Shown: in pieces, positions 18,193 through 27,324 of the stretch | How the letters are laid out: the number at the start of each line of letters is the position of its first letter | Position numbering within the stretch: position 1 is the first letter of the stretch | Source: Marinilabiliaceae bacterium | GTDB lineage: Bacteria > Bacteroidota > Bacteroidia > Bacteroidales > Marinilabiliaceae | Length of the DNA stretch: 64,000 nt | Assembly (NCBI GenBank): GCA_016933045.1 | Contig: JAFGBR010000030.1 | Location: forward strand, 1 to 64,000 | Direction of reading: 5' to 3' | Made by a program: the position numbers and the translations under genes | Notes under the pieces: generated by a model | Told to the model about the DNA's origin: nothing | Database searches by the model: none | Seen by the model: only the letters and a program-made list of their open reading frames with translations

Positions 18193-18655
18193 TTATCTGT
18201 TAGTAAGTCTGTTCGTTATTATAATGATTTTCGCATCTTGCGACAATAGAAACATTATTGACGAATATGTTACAATCCCTCAAAATGGTTGGAATAAAGA
18301 TTCTATTGCAATTTTCAACTTCGACATTACCAATAATCAACCTAGTTACAATATTTATCTTAATATCCGAAACACACCTGAATACCCAAATGCAAACCTT
18401 TGGTTATTTTGCGATATAGTATCCCCATCTGGCTTTGCCGAAAGAGATACTGTAGAATGTATTCTTGCAAATACACATGGAAAATGGTATGGTAGCGGAT
18501 GGGGAGGTACATACCATCTGAAACTACCTTATAAACTAAATATTAAGTTTAAAAATGCCGGACTATACAAATTTAGAATAACCCAGGGAATGCGAACTAA
18601 TGTTTTAAAAGGCATTCACAACATTGGAGTAAGAGTAGAATACTCTAAAGAGTAA
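18179..18655 (+). CDS. gldH: Gliding motility lipoprotein GldH
   Basis: This 158-residue lipoprotein has signal segment NNYLLVSLFVIIMIFASC with lipobox FASC, then the GldH pattern: YVTIPQNGWNKDSIAIFNFD, YNIYLNIRNTPEYPNANLWLF, GKWYGSGWGGTYHLKLPY and FRITQGMRTNVLKGIHNIGV. GldH is needed for gliding and type IX secretion in Flavobacterium johnsoniae and also occurs in non-gliding Bacteroidota. I chose ATG 18179, inside the ricT 3' end, because it gives a proper lipoprotein signal; the frame extends further upstream but that part is basic and reads as ricT shadow. A T9SS cargo protein elsewhere in the window agrees with an active type IX system. Confidence 0.92.
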   Translation: MTSNNYLLVSLFVIIMIFASCDNRNIIDEYVTIPQNGWNKDSIAIFNFDITNNQPSYNIYLNIRNTPEYPNANLWLFCDIVSPSGFAERDTVECILANTHGKWYGSGWGGTYHLKLPYKLNIKFKNAGLYKFRITQGMRTNVLKGIHNIGVRVEYSKE

Positions 18656-18669
18656 AAAACAGATTAATC

Positions 18670-19449
18670 TTGGCAAAAAATAAATTACAAAAATTCGCTG
18701 AAAATGCGAAGTTTAAACATTTTATCGAAGCTGAATTCGATGAAATATTTAATCGCGATTATAAGTTAAAAGGAAATTGGAATCGCGATTTCTTTAAAAA
18801 CCATAACCCAATTGTTTTAGAACTTGGCTGTGGAAAAGGTGAATATACTGTTGGCCTTGCCGAATTATTTCCAAACAAAAACTTTATTGGTATCGACATA
18901 AAAGGAGCTCGAATGCACAAAGGAGCATTGCTTGTTGAAGAACGTAAAATACAAAATGCAGCCTTTTTACGAACCCGAATTGAATTTATCGAATCTTTTT
19001 TTGGTAAAAACGAAATATCCGAAATATGGCTTACATTTCCCGATCCACAAATGAAAAAACCAACCAAAAGACTATCATCGGGATTTTTCATAAAACGATA
19101 CCACCAATTTTTAAAAGCCGATGGAGTAATCCACTTAAAAACAGACAGCACATTCTTATACACTTACACTCGCGAACTGATAAAAATAAGTCAGCTCCCT
19201 TGCATTGTTGATCAAACAGATTTATATAATAATGGATATGCCGATGAAATTTTATCATTAAAAACTTATTACGAAAATCAATGGCTGACAAAAGGTATTC
19301 CTATTAAATATTTAAAGTTCATGGCTCCCGACATTTCATATCTTACCGAACCCAATATTGAAATAGAATTTGATAATTATCACAGTAAAGGACGAGGTGG
19401 TTATAAAAACCGAAATTTTAAAGATGGTGAACGCACAAAAGGTCGATAA
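18670..19449 (+). CDS. trmB: tRNA (guanine-N7-)-methyltransferase
   Basis: The 259-residue enzyme forms m7G46 in tRNAs using S-adenosylmethionine. The SAM site is VLELGCGKGEYT (49-60) followed by FIGIDIKGARM; the tRNA/guanine-site motif is WLTFPDPQMKKPTKRL. The C-terminal YLTEPNIEIEFDNYHSKGR is also typical. The start codon is TTG at 18670 (TTGGCAAAAAAT), giving MAKNKLQKFAE, the conserved N-terminus of Bacteroidota TrmB; no ATG lies nearby. It follows gldH by 14 bases and precedes the alkyltransferase-like gene by four. Confidence 0.95.
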   Translation: MAKNKLQKFAENAKFKHFIEAEFDEIFNRDYKLKGNWNRDFFKNHNPIVLELGCGKGEYTVGLAELFPNKNFIGIDIKGARMHKGALLVEERKIQNAAFLRTRIEFIESFFGKNEISEIWLTFPDPQMKKPTKRLSSGFFIKRYHQFLKADGVIHLKTDSTFLYTYTRELIKISQLPCIVDQTDLYNNGYADEILSLKTYYENQWLTKGIPIKYLKFMAPDISYLTEPNIEIEFDNYHSKGRGGYKNRNFKDGERTKGR

Positions 19450-19453
19450 TTTA

Positions 19454-19786
19454 ATGAATATTAATGAATCCTTTTATAACAAAGTTTTTTCTATTACCCG
19501 TTTAATACCGTATGGAAGAGTAACTTCGTATGGTGCCATTGCCAAATACATAGGATCACCAAAAGCTTCGCAAATGGTTGGAATGGCTTTAAGTAAATCG
19601 AAAAACCAACTCTTATTTATACCCGCTCACCGCGTTGTTAATCGAAATGGCTGTTTAACTGGTAAAAATCATTTTCCTCATCACAATATGATGAAAGAAC
19701 TATTAGAAAATGAGAATATTGAAGTTATTGATGATAAAATAACCAACTTCAAATCGTTATTTTGGGATCCTATAACCGAACTATAA
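19454..19786 (+). CDS. Alkyltransferase-like protein (MGMT fold without the active Cys)
   Basis: The 110-residue protein is a lone MGMT C-terminal domain. SITRLIPYGRVTSYGAIAKYIG forms the DNA-binding helix region with the Arg finger, and the active-site motif PCHR of the suicide methyltransferase is replaced by PAHR (57-60, Ala58). Lacking the acceptor Cys, it should bind O6-alkylguanine without repairing it, as alkyltransferase-like (ATL) proteins do to flag lesions for nucleotide excision repair. The ATG at 19454 is chosen over upstream in-frame starts because those lie inside trmB. It is probably translated from the same transcript. Confidence 0.92.
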   Translation: MNINESFYNKVFSITRLIPYGRVTSYGAIAKYIGSPKASQMVGMALSKSKNQLLFIPAHRVVNRNGCLTGKNHFPHHNMMKELLENENIEVIDDKITNFKSLFWDPITEL

Positions 19787-19806
19787 ATAAACTAATAAAA
19801 TACATT

Positions 19807-20085
19807 TTATAAATATTGACACAAATACGACATCGTATCTGCAACCTCAACTTTAAATGACTCCCCTTTTTCAACTCGAAACGACTCTCCCTTTTTATAC
19901 AATTTCCAATCAGAATTAGGCAAAAGAGCTTTAAACTCACCCCAAATTACTGTCATTATTTCAACAGTAGCTGTTCCAAACTCATAATTTCCGGGAGCAA
20001 TAACTCCAACTGTAGCATTACCATCATTATTTGAGGTACTCAAAGACTTCACATTTCCATCGAAATACTCGTTAACTTTTATCAT
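19807..20085 (-). CDS. ppnP: Pyrimidine/purine nucleoside phosphorylase PpnP (cupin)
   Basis: This 92-residue single-domain cupin is of the PpnP/YaiE (DUF1255) family, which phosphorolyses diverse nucleosides to base and ribose 1-phosphate. Family marks are the N-terminal NEYFDGNVKSL, central TVGVIAPGNYEFGTATVEIMTV, WKLYKKGESF and the terminal MSYLCQYL. The length is standard. It is a single minus-strand gene between convergent trmB/ATL genes and the divergent suf operon. Confidence 0.92.
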   Translation of the reverse strand: MIKVNEYFDGNVKSLSTSNNDGNATVGVIAPGNYEFGTATVEIMTVIWGEFKALLPNSDWKLYKKGESFRVEKGESFKVEVADTMSYLCQYL

Positions 20086-20237
20086 TGTAGCTTATTATAA
20101 TTCCAAAAAATGATTCGCAAAATAAAAAATATAAAACCCAAATACAACAATATCCCCAAAAATGAAATAAACCCGAACTTTTGTTTTCTTTAACCATTTT
20201 TGGCAATCACTTAATTAGAATTGTTCTAAGTTTTTTT

Positions 20238-20245
20238 TAATTTTG
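20238..20245 (+). promoter_or_regulatory. Putative -7 box for the suf operon
   Basis: TAATTTTG is an exact TAnnTTTG match 78 bases before the chosen sufB ATG. The nearest TTG is only 14 bases upstream, shorter than the usual 17-23, so the assignment is tentative. No palindromic IscR- or Fur-like operator was recognised nearby. Confidence 0.35.
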
Positions 20246-20322
20246 CCAAACAAAAGCACTTTCTATGTGTTCTCCTCCAAAGGCACCTCGAAGATTGAAC
20301 GATTTTGAATGACAAAATTGAT

Positions 20323-21771
20323 ATGGCAGAAGATCAAAATAAAATACTGGAAGAAGTTACCGGTAGTGATTATAAGTTTGGTTTTACCACTAGCATTGAT
20401 ACAGAAACCATTCCAAAGGGATTAAGTGAAGATGTAGTACGTCTTATTTCGGCAAAAAAAAACGAACCCGAATTTATGCTTAATTATCGTCTGGAAGCTT
20501 ACAAACACTGGTTAACTTTAAAACAACCCGATTGGGCTCACTTAAATATTCCCGAAATCAACTTTCAGGAAATAATTTTTTATGCTGCACCTCGCACCAA
20601 ACCTAAATACGATAGTATTGATGATGTTGATCCTGAGTTAATCGATACATTTAACAAACTGGGAATTCCGCTAAACGAACAAAAAGCATTAGCCGGGGTT
20701 GCCGTTGATGCCGTAATGGATAGTGTTTCGGTAAAAACAACCTTTAAAGAAACACTGGCCGAAAAAGGAATAATTTTTTGCAGCATAAGTGATGCCATTA
20801 AAGAATTCCCCGACTTGATACAGAAATACTTAGGCTCAGTTGTAACATATAACGACAATTATTTTGCAGCTCTCAATTCAGCGGTTTTTAGCGATGGATC
20901 TTTTGTATATATCCCAAAAGGAGTCCGTTGCCCGTTAGAACTAAGTACATACTTTCGTATAAATGCCATGAATACCGGACAGTTTGAAAGAACGCTAATT
21001 ATTGCCGATGACGATAGTTATGTTAGTTACCTGGAAGGTTGTACAGCCCCTATGCGTGATGAAAATCAACTCCATGCTGCTATTGTTGAAATTGTTGTTA
21101 TGGAACGAGCCGAAGTAAAATACTCAACTGTACAAAACTGGTATCCCGGCGACAAAAACGGCGTTGGAGGCATCTTTAACTTCGTAACTAAAAGAGCATT
21201 CTGTAAAGGCGACTATTCAAAAATATCGTGGACACAGGTTGAAACAGGATCATCTATTACATGGAAATATCCCAGTTGTATTTTAAAAGGCGATCATTCA
21301 GTTGGTGAATTTTACTCTGTTGCTGTTACAAACAATTATCAGCAAGCTGATACAGGAACAAAAATGATACATTTAGGAAAACATACTAAAAGCCTTATCG
21401 TTTCAAAAGGAGTATCGGCCGGTAAAAGCCAAAACAGCTATCGGGGACTGGTAAAAGTATCAAAAAAAGCAAACGATGCACGTAATTTTTCGCAATGCGA
21501 TTCTTTATTGTTAGGTGATAAATGTGGAGCTCACACTTTTCCATATTTAGAAATAAATAACAATACTGCCATTGTGGAACACGAAGCCACAACAAGTAAA
21601 ATTGGCGAAGATCAAATTTTTTATTGCAACCAAAGAGGACTCTCGACCGAAGACGCAATTGGCTTAATTGTTAACGGCTATGTTAAAGAGGTAATAAACC
21701 AGTTACCCATGGAATTTGCTGTAGAAGCACAAAAACTTTTACAATTAAGTCTCGAAGGCAGTGTTGGATAA
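20323..21771 (+). CDS. sufB: Fe-S cluster assembly scaffold SufB
   Basis: This 482-residue scaffold subunit of the SufBCD complex assembles Fe-S clusters from SufS/SufE sulfur. Family motifs include [57 protein letters not shown], the late [16 protein letters not shown] and [13 protein letters not shown] prefer ATG 20323 ([12 protein letters not shown]) over an in-frame TTG at 20305. It is the first gene of the plus-strand operon sufBCDSE-DUF59, which ends at the terminator at 26091. Confidence 0.97.
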   Translation: MAEDQNKILEEVTGSDYKFGFTTSIDTETIPKGLSEDVVRLISAKKNEPEFMLNYRLEAYKHWLTLKQPDWAHLNIPEINFQEIIFYAAPRTKPKYDSIDDVDPELIDTFNKLGIPLNEQKALAGVAVDAVMDSVSVKTTFKETLAEKGIIFCSISDAIKEFPDLIQKYLGSVVTYNDNYFAALNSAVFSDGSFVYIPKGVRCPLELSTYFRINAMNTGQFERTLIIADDDSYVSYLEGCTAPMRDENQLHAAIVEIVVMERAEVKYSTVQNWYPGDKNGVGGIFNFVTKRAFCKGDYSKISWTQVETGSSITWKYPSCILKGDHSVGEFYSVAVTNNYQQADTGTKMIHLGKHTKSLIVSKGVSAGKSQNSYRGLVKVSKKANDARNFSQCDSLLLGDKCGAHTFPYLEINNNTAIVEHEATTSKIGEDQIFYCNQRGLSTEDAIGLIVNGYVKEVINQLPMEFAVEAQKLLQLSLEGSVG

Positions 21772-21802
21772 AATCATAAAATAACACATAGAAATTATAT
21801 AT

Positions 21803-22555
21803 ATGTTAACAATAAAAAATTTACACGCAAAAATCGACGATAAAGAAATATTAAGAGGTATAAACCTGACAATTAAACCAGGTGAAATACATGCTATCAT
21901 GGGGCCTAACGGATCGGGGAAAAGCACATTATCGGCAGTACTTACCGGAAACGACAAATTTGAAGTGACTGAAGGTGATATAATTTTTAACGGCAAAAAT
22001 CTTATGGATCTTTCACCCGAAGACAGAAGCCGTGAAGGTATGTTTTTAAGTTTTCAATATCCAGTAGAAATACCTGGAGTAAGCATGACTAATTTTATGC
22101 GTACCGCCATTAACGAACACCGCAAATATAAAGGTGAACCACCTATGTCGGCCAGTGACTTTTTAAAACTGATGCGCGAAAAGAAAAAACTTGTTGAAAT
22201 TGACTCAAATCTCACTAATCGTTCTGTAAACGAAGGATTCTCGGGTGGCGAAAAAAAGAAAAACGAGATCTTTCAAATGGCCATGCTCGAACCAAAACTA
22301 TCAATACTTGACGAAACAGATAGCGGATTAGACATTGATGCATTACGTATTGTTGCTAATGGTGTAAATAAGTTAAAATCGCCCGAACGTTCAACCATTG
22401 TTATTACCCATTACCAAAGGTTACTCGATTATATTGTTCCCGATTACGTTCATGTATTATACAAAGGTCGAATTGTGCGCTCGGCCGGCAAAGAACTGGC
22501 TTTAGAGCTTGAAGAGAAAGGCTACGACTGGATTAAAAAAGAATTTGAAGATTAA
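21803..22555 (+). CDS. sufC: Fe-S assembly ATPase SufC
   Basis: The 250-residue ABC-type ATPase energises SufBD. Walker A is GPNGSGKST (34-42), the Q-loop is FLSFQYPVEIPG, the signature is FSGGEKKKNE, Walker B is LSILDETDSGLD and the H-loop is ITHYQRLL. The Asp-Glu-Thr-Asp-Ser-Gly-Leu-Asp stretch is the SufC form of the D-loop. It is soluble with no membrane part, as expected. It lies 31 bases after sufB. Confidence 0.98.
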   Translation: MLTIKNLHAKIDDKEILRGINLTIKPGEIHAIMGPNGSGKSTLSAVLTGNDKFEVTEGDIIFNGKNLMDLSPEDRSREGMFLSFQYPVEIPGVSMTNFMRTAINEHRKYKGEPPMSASDFLKLMREKKKLVEIDSNLTNRSVNEGFSGGEKKKNEIFQMAMLEPKLSILDETDSGLDIDALRIVANGVNKLKSPERSTIVITHYQRLLDYIVPDYVHVLYKGRIVRSAGKELALELEEKGYDWIKKEFED

Positions 22556-22581
22556 TCGAACCATTGTTTCAAAAAAAATAA

Positions 22582-23976
22582 ATGATCATGAGCATTGCAA
22601 GTCAAATGGTCAATACTACAGAGCAATTCATAAAACTGTTTGAAAAAAACCAATCAGCATTATCTAATGGTATGCACCCAAAAGTTAACCAATTGAGAGA
22701 TGTTGCTTTAAATCATTTCAAACAAACTGGCATTCCCAATACTAAGGTTGAAAATTATAAATACACCAACTTACAGCCCTTTTTCCGACCAGAATATAAG
22801 CAAATTATTACTAAAGAAGATATTTCTGATAATTCAAATCCCAATTTCAAATGTGAGGTTCCTCAACTCGACACATATCAGCTATTTACAATAAACGGTC
22901 GATTTTTTCAAGGAAATACATTCCCTAAACTTCCTGATGGTGTTATAATTTGTAGTTTTGAAGATTTTACAACAAAATACCCCGAACATACCGAAAAATA
23001 TTACGGTGAAACAGCTCAGGTAAACAGCGATGCGATGGTTGCCTTAAACACCATGAATGCTCGCGATGGATTTGTAATATACATACCCAAAGGATGCATC
23101 ATTGATAATCCCATACAGGTTGTTAATTTAATGATTGATAACACCGATTTGTTTGTAAACCAACGCAACCTTATTATAGCTGAAAACGACTGCCAGGCAA
23201 AAGTGATGATTTGCGATCATACAGTATCCACACAAAGATTTGCCATTAATGCTGTTACCGAAGTATTTATTGGCGAAAGAGCCGTTTTCGACATATATGG
23301 ATTGCAAAGCCAGCACAATATGACTACCCAGGTTGCTGGTACATACATAACACAAAAAACAGGCTCAAATGTGATGGTTAATAATTTAACCCTGCATTCG
23401 GGAATAGTGCGCAACAACATATACGTAACACTCGATGGAGAACACTGTGAAACCCATTTATATGGACTATACCTAAATGATAAAAACCAACATGTCGATA
23501 ATTTTACTTTCATCGATCATGTAAAACCAAACTGTTTTAGCAGTGAACTGTTCAAAGGAGTACTCGACGACTATTCAAGCGGTTCATTTACCGGCAAAAT
23601 AATGGTTCGCCCCAATGCTCAAAAAACCAACGCATTCCAATCGAATCGCAATCTGCTATTAACACCCGATGCTAAATTTAATACAAAACCACAGTTAGAA
23701 ATATATGCCGACGATGTAAAATGCAGCCATGGAGCAACCGTTGGTCAAATGGACGAAAACGCTCTTTTTTATCTACGATCAAGAGGATTAAGTAAGGAAG
23801 AAGCAAGAATTCTTTTAATGTATGCATTTACCTACGAAGTAATTGAAAAAATAAAAGTTGAACCTTTAAAAGAACAAATAAGAGGTTTAGTCGAAAAACG
23901 TTTCAGAGGTGAACTGGACAAATGTGAATCGTGTGTTGTTTGTGGCCAGTTGGGTCATCAAATTTCCTGTTTATAA
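22582..23976 (+). CDS. sufD: Fe-S assembly protein SufD
   Basis: This 464-residue SufD subunit pairs with SufB on SufC. The N-terminal helical region (about 1-110) carries VENYKYTNLQPFFRPEY; the beta-helix core shows DGFVIYIPKGCIIDNPIQV, FSSELFKGVLDDYSSGSFTGKI, MVRPNAQKTNAFQSNRNLLL and the C-terminal CSHGATVGQMDENALFYLRS. The start could be Met1 or Met3, six bases later. The C-terminus is Cys-rich (KCESCVVCGQ), a feature seen in some Bacteroidota SufD proteins. Confidence 0.96.
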   Translation: MIMSIASQMVNTTEQFIKLFEKNQSALSNGMHPKVNQLRDVALNHFKQTGIPNTKVENYKYTNLQPFFRPEYKQIITKEDISDNSNPNFKCEVPQLDTYQLFTINGRFFQGNTFPKLPDGVIICSFEDFTTKYPEHTEKYYGETAQVNSDAMVALNTMNARDGFVIYIPKGCIIDNPIQVVNLMIDNTDLFVNQRNLIIAENDCQAKVMICDHTVSTQRFAINAVTEVFIGERAVFDIYGLQSQHNMTTQVAGTYITQKTGSNVMVNNLTLHSGIVRNNIYVTLDGEHCETHLYGLYLNDKNQHVDNFTFIDHVKPNCFSSELFKGVLDDYSSGSFTGKIMVRPNAQKTNAFQSNRNLLLTPDAKFNTKPQLEIYADDVKCSHGATVGQMDENALFYLRSRGLSKEEARILLMYAFTYEVIEKIKVEPLKEQIRGLVEKRFRGELDKCESCVVCGQLGHQISCL

Positions 23977-24023
23977 CTGTTTTATTTATCCAACAAAACT
24001 AATCTATTAATAACATCATACAA

Positions 24024-25244
24024 ATGGCATTTGATTTCGAAAAGATAAAAAATGACTTTCCAATACTCGATCAGAAAATATATAATAAACAACTGATCTA
24101 TTTCGACAATGCTGCAACCTCACAAACCCCATTACAGGTAATTGAAGCCGAAGCAAATGTTTACAAAACATACAACAGTAACATTCACAGAGGCGTACAC
24201 TGTTTAAGTAATAAATGTACCGAGGCATTTGAAGATGTTAGAAAAAGAACCGCTAAATTCCTGAATGCCAGAAACAATTTCGAAATTATTTTCACAAAAG
24301 GAGCTACTGAGTCAATTAACCTGGTTGCATTTTCGTTTGTTAATACCTTTTTAAATAAGGGCGACGAAATTATAATTTCTGAAATGGAACACCATTCGAA
24401 CATTGTTCCATGGCAATTAATGAAACAATACAAAGGCATTGCTTTAAAAATAATACCTGTTAATGAGCAAGGTGAATTGAATATCGAAGCTTTTCAAAAC
24501 CTTTTATCACCAAAAACAAAACTTTTGGCAATTACTCATATTTCTAATGCTTTGGGGACCATTAATCCAATTAAAAAACTTATTGATATAGCTCATAATA
24601 ATGGCACTAAAGTGCTTATTGATGGTGCTCAGGCTGTTCAGCATATTAAAGTTGATGTACAAGAGCTCGATTGTGATTTTTATGTTTTTTCGGGACACAA
24701 ACTTTATGGCCCAACAGGAACTGGAGTGTTATTTGGTAAAGAAGATTTACTCAACTCTATGATTCCCTATCAGGGAGGTGGCGAAATGATACAAACTGTT
24801 AGTTTTGAAAAAACAACATTTAACGAATTACCATATAAATTTGAAGCCGGTACACCAAACTATGCCGGAATTATTGGACTTGGAGCAGCTATAGATTATA
24901 TTAACGAAATAGGACTCGATAACATTACAGCCTACGAAAACGAACTACATAAATACGCCGAAAGTCAACTACTTACAATTCCCGGATTAAGAATTATTGG
25001 AACTGCAAAACACAAAACCAGCGTAACATCATTTTTGGTCGATAACATTCACCCCTACGATATGGGCATGATGCTCGATAAGATTGGCATTGCAGTTAGA
25101 ACCGGACATCATTGCGCTCAACCAATTATGGACAAATTTAAAATACCAGGAACGGTTAGAGCCTCTTTTGCTTTTTATAACAGTAAAGACGAAATTGACA
25201 GCTTTGTTAGTGGAGTTAGAAAAGTCAAGCAAATGTTTGCTTAA
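24024..25244 (+). CDS. sufS: Cysteine desulfurase SufS (group II)
   Basis: The 406-residue PLP enzyme converts cysteine to alanine and a persulfide for cluster assembly. Key residues are His124 (EMEHHSNIVPW), Asp200 (LIDGAQAV), PLP Lys226 (SGHKLYGPTG) and the sulfur-accepting Cys364 in RTGHHCAQP. The short loop around Cys364 is that of group II SufS, which hands sulfur to SufE, encoded next. It lies 47 bases after sufD. Confidence 0.98.
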   Translation: MAFDFEKIKNDFPILDQKIYNKQLIYFDNAATSQTPLQVIEAEANVYKTYNSNIHRGVHCLSNKCTEAFEDVRKRTAKFLNARNNFEIIFTKGATESINLVAFSFVNTFLNKGDEIIISEMEHHSNIVPWQLMKQYKGIALKIIPVNEQGELNIEAFQNLLSPKTKLLAITHISNALGTINPIKKLIDIAHNNGTKVLIDGAQAVQHIKVDVQELDCDFYVFSGHKLYGPTGTGVLFGKEDLLNSMIPYQGGGEMIQTVSFEKTTFNELPYKFEAGTPNYAGIIGLGAAIDYINEIGLDNITAYENELHKYAESQLLTIPGLRIIGTAKHKTSVTSFLVDNIHPYDMGMMLDKIGIAVRTGHHCAQPIMDKFKIPGTVRASFAFYNSKDEIDSFVSGVRKVKQMFA

Positions 25245-25289
25245 CCTTCTATTTTTTTTGATCTTTGTCCGCTCAAAACCAATATTATA

Positions 25290-25709
25290 ATGGAGATTAA
25301 CGACATACAGGAAGATATTATTGAAGAGTTCTCGGGTTTCGATGATTGGATGGATAAATACTCCTACCTTATTGAACTTGGAAATGATTTAGATGGATTT
25401 GACGAAAAAAACCGGTTAGACCAAAATTTAATTGAAGGCTGCCAAAGCAAAGTATGGCTTAATGCTGAACTGACAAATGGGAAAGTTATTTTTACCGCCG
25501 ACAGCGATGCCATTATTGTAAAAGGCATTGTTGCTCTTCTGGTTCGGGTTTGGTCAAATCATACCCCACAGGAAATACTTGATAACGACCTCTATTTTAT
25601 CGATCGCATAGGGCTTAAAGATCATCTTACACCTACCCGTTCAAATGGCTTGGTTTCAATGGTGAAACAAATGAAATTATATGCTCTGGCCTTTTCGGCA
25701 AAAAACTAA
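25290..25709 (+). CDS. sufE: Sulfur transfer protein SufE
   Basis: This 139-residue SufE accepts sulfur from SufS and delivers it to SufB. The accepting residue is Cys51 in LIEGCQSKVWL. The helix FSGFDDWMDKYSYLIELG and the C-terminal GLKDHLTPTRSNGLVSMV are typical. It lies 45 bases after sufS in the same operon. Confidence 0.97.
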   Translation: MEINDIQEDIIEEFSGFDDWMDKYSYLIELGNDLDGFDEKNRLDQNLIEGCQSKVWLNAELTNGKVIFTADSDAIIVKGIVALLVRVWSNHTPQEILDNDLYFIDRIGLKDHLTPTRSNGLVSMVKQMKLYALAFSAKN

Positions 25710-25751
25710 ATTAAATACAAATAACTTTATTATTAGTAAAAAATATTTATA

Positions 25752-26069
25752 ATGGCTGATGAGTTTTTGAAACTGGAACAAGAAATAGTTGATACTATTA
25801 AAACAATCTTTGACCCCGAAATACCAGTAAACATTTACGATTTAGGATTAATTTATGAAATAAATGTTGAAGAAAACGGAGTCGTTCGAATTGTAATGAC
25901 TTTAACTTCACCCAACTGTCCGGTTGCCGAATCTCTGCCCGAAGAAGTATACGAGAAAGTAATGGCTCTTGATGGTGTTAAAAGCGTTGAACTAAACATG
26001 ACATTTGACCCTCCTTGGACAAGGGATATGCTTTCTGAAGAAGCTCTACTCGAATTAGGTTTACTTTAA
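25752..26069 (+). CDS. DUF59/MIP18-like Fe-S maturation protein (SufT type)
   Basis: This 105-residue MIP18/DUF59 protein has the conserved DPEIPVNIYDLGLIYEI, VRIVMTLTSPNCPVAESLP (with Cys) and VELNMTFDPPWTRDMLSEEA. In other bacteria SufT and related DUF59 proteins assist maturation of 4Fe-4S proteins. It is the last gene of the suf operon, 42 bases behind sufE and just ahead of a strong terminator, which agrees with a late assembly or transfer role. Confidence 0.93.
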   Translation: MADEFLKLEQEIVDTIKTIFDPEIPVNIYDLGLIYEINVEENGVVRIVMTLTSPNCPVAESLPEEVYEKVMALDGVKSVELNMTFDPPWTRDMLSEEALLELGLL

Positions 26070-26090
26070 TTATTAATATTCGCTATAATT

Positions 26091-26119
26091 AAGGATGGTT
26101 TATTAATCATCCTTTTTTT
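26091..26119 (+). terminator. Rho-independent terminator of the suf operon
   Basis: A 7-bp stem, AAGGATG (26091-26097) with CATCCTT (26108-26114), and a 10-base loop are followed by a run of seven T. It lies 22 bases after the DUF59 stop. Confidence 0.88.
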
Positions 26120-26153
26120 GGCTCAAAAAAATTTAATCGTTATATAAACACAA

Positions 26154-27089
26154 ATGAACCTCACCAAAACAGCCATTGTTAATCAAATAACCAATAAAGC
26201 AAATGAATTAGGCTTTATGGCTGTTGGATTTTCAAAAGCCGAATTTTTACAAACCGATGCAAAGCATTTATCCAACTGGTTATCAAAAAAATTCCATGCC
26301 GGCATGGAATACATGACAAATAATTTCGATAAAAGAACAAACCCTGCAAAACTGGTCGAAGGAACAAAATGTATTATCTCACTCATTCATAACTACTATC
26401 CCAATGAAACACCATTAAACCCCGATGCCCCTAAAATAGCCCGATATGCTTATGGCCGCGATTATCACATTATAATAAAGAAAAAATTAAAAATTCTTTT
26501 CCAATTCATAAAAGAAAAACTGATTCCCGAACTCGAAGGACGATACTTTGTCGATTCGGCACCCGTGATGGAAAAAACAATTGCCAAACAAGCCGGTCTT
26601 GGATGGATAGGAAAAAACAGCAACCTAATTAATCCAAAATTTGGCTCATTTTTTTTTATTAGCGAAATATTTATCAATATCGATCTCCCCTCATCAAGCC
26701 CAATCAATGATCATTGTGGGAATTGTACAAAATGTATCGATGCATGTCCTACGTCTGCAATTATATCACCCCGAATCATTGATTCAAACAAATGTATATC
26801 TTACCAAACAATTGAAAATAAAAACACCATTCCACCTGAACTAAAAGGGTTATTTAACAATTGGGTATTTGGTTGCGATATTTGCCAGGAAGTGTGTCCC
26901 TGGAACAATAAATCAATTCCTCATAACGAACCAGCTTTTAATCCCCCAAAAAAACTAATGAAACTCACCAACGAACAATGGTACCAGTTAAATGAGATAT
27001 CATTTAACGAACTATTTAAAGGATCGGCAGTTAATCGAACCCGGTTTTCAGGAATATCACGTAATCTACATTTTATAAGAAAAAATTAA
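26154..27089 (+). CDS. queG: Epoxyqueuosine reductase QueG
   Basis: The 311-residue cobalamin- and Fe-S-dependent enzyme performs the last step of tRNA queuosine synthesis. Two 4Fe-4S sites are visible: CGNCTKCIDACP (Cys188, 191, 194, 198) and CDICQEVCPW (Cys241, 244, 248) with Cys214. Asp134 in YFVDSAPVMEK is the proposed proton donor, and KQAGLGWIGKNSNLI is a family signature. C-terminal HEAT-like repeats of longer QueG proteins are absent, as in many Bacteroidota. Its position right after the suf operon is fitting for an Fe-S enzyme, but a terminator lies between them. Confidence 0.96.
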   Translation: MNLTKTAIVNQITNKANELGFMAVGFSKAEFLQTDAKHLSNWLSKKFHAGMEYMTNNFDKRTNPAKLVEGTKCIISLIHNYYPNETPLNPDAPKIARYAYGRDYHIIIKKKLKILFQFIKEKLIPELEGRYFVDSAPVMEKTIAKQAGLGWIGKNSNLINPKFGSFFFISEIFINIDLPSSSPINDHCGNCTKCIDACPTSAIISPRIIDSNKCISYQTIENKNTIPPELKGLFNNWVFGCDICQEVCPWNNKSIPHNEPAFNPPKKLMKLTNEQWYQLNEISFNELFKGSAVNRTRFSGISRNLHFIRKN

Positions 27090-27324
27090 AATCCTGAAAA
27101 GAAAATACACCTCCAATAAAAATCAATTACAAAAATATTCCCAAAGCAAAAAATAATTTATTAAATTCAAAAAGCTATTAGTAATACTCTTTCAAAAAAG
27201 ATATCAATAGCAAAAAAATCAAATTGAAAAGTCAATCTTATCAATTATTAACACTAATATCATATTGATTAACCACAGGATTTATTTCCCATGGTTATTT
27301 TGGTGTCATTAAATAATAATAAAT

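Noticed and set aside
19830-19900. Repeated GESF-R/K-VE segments in PpnP as an internal duplication
   Set aside because: The protein has normal family length, and both segments align to regular strands of the cupin, so no insertion is needed.
27090-27324. Gap between queG and GSCFA with a weak AACCA...TGGTT hairpin
   Set aside because: The stem has mismatches and no T run. I see no ORF or RNA gene in this AT-rich stretch.
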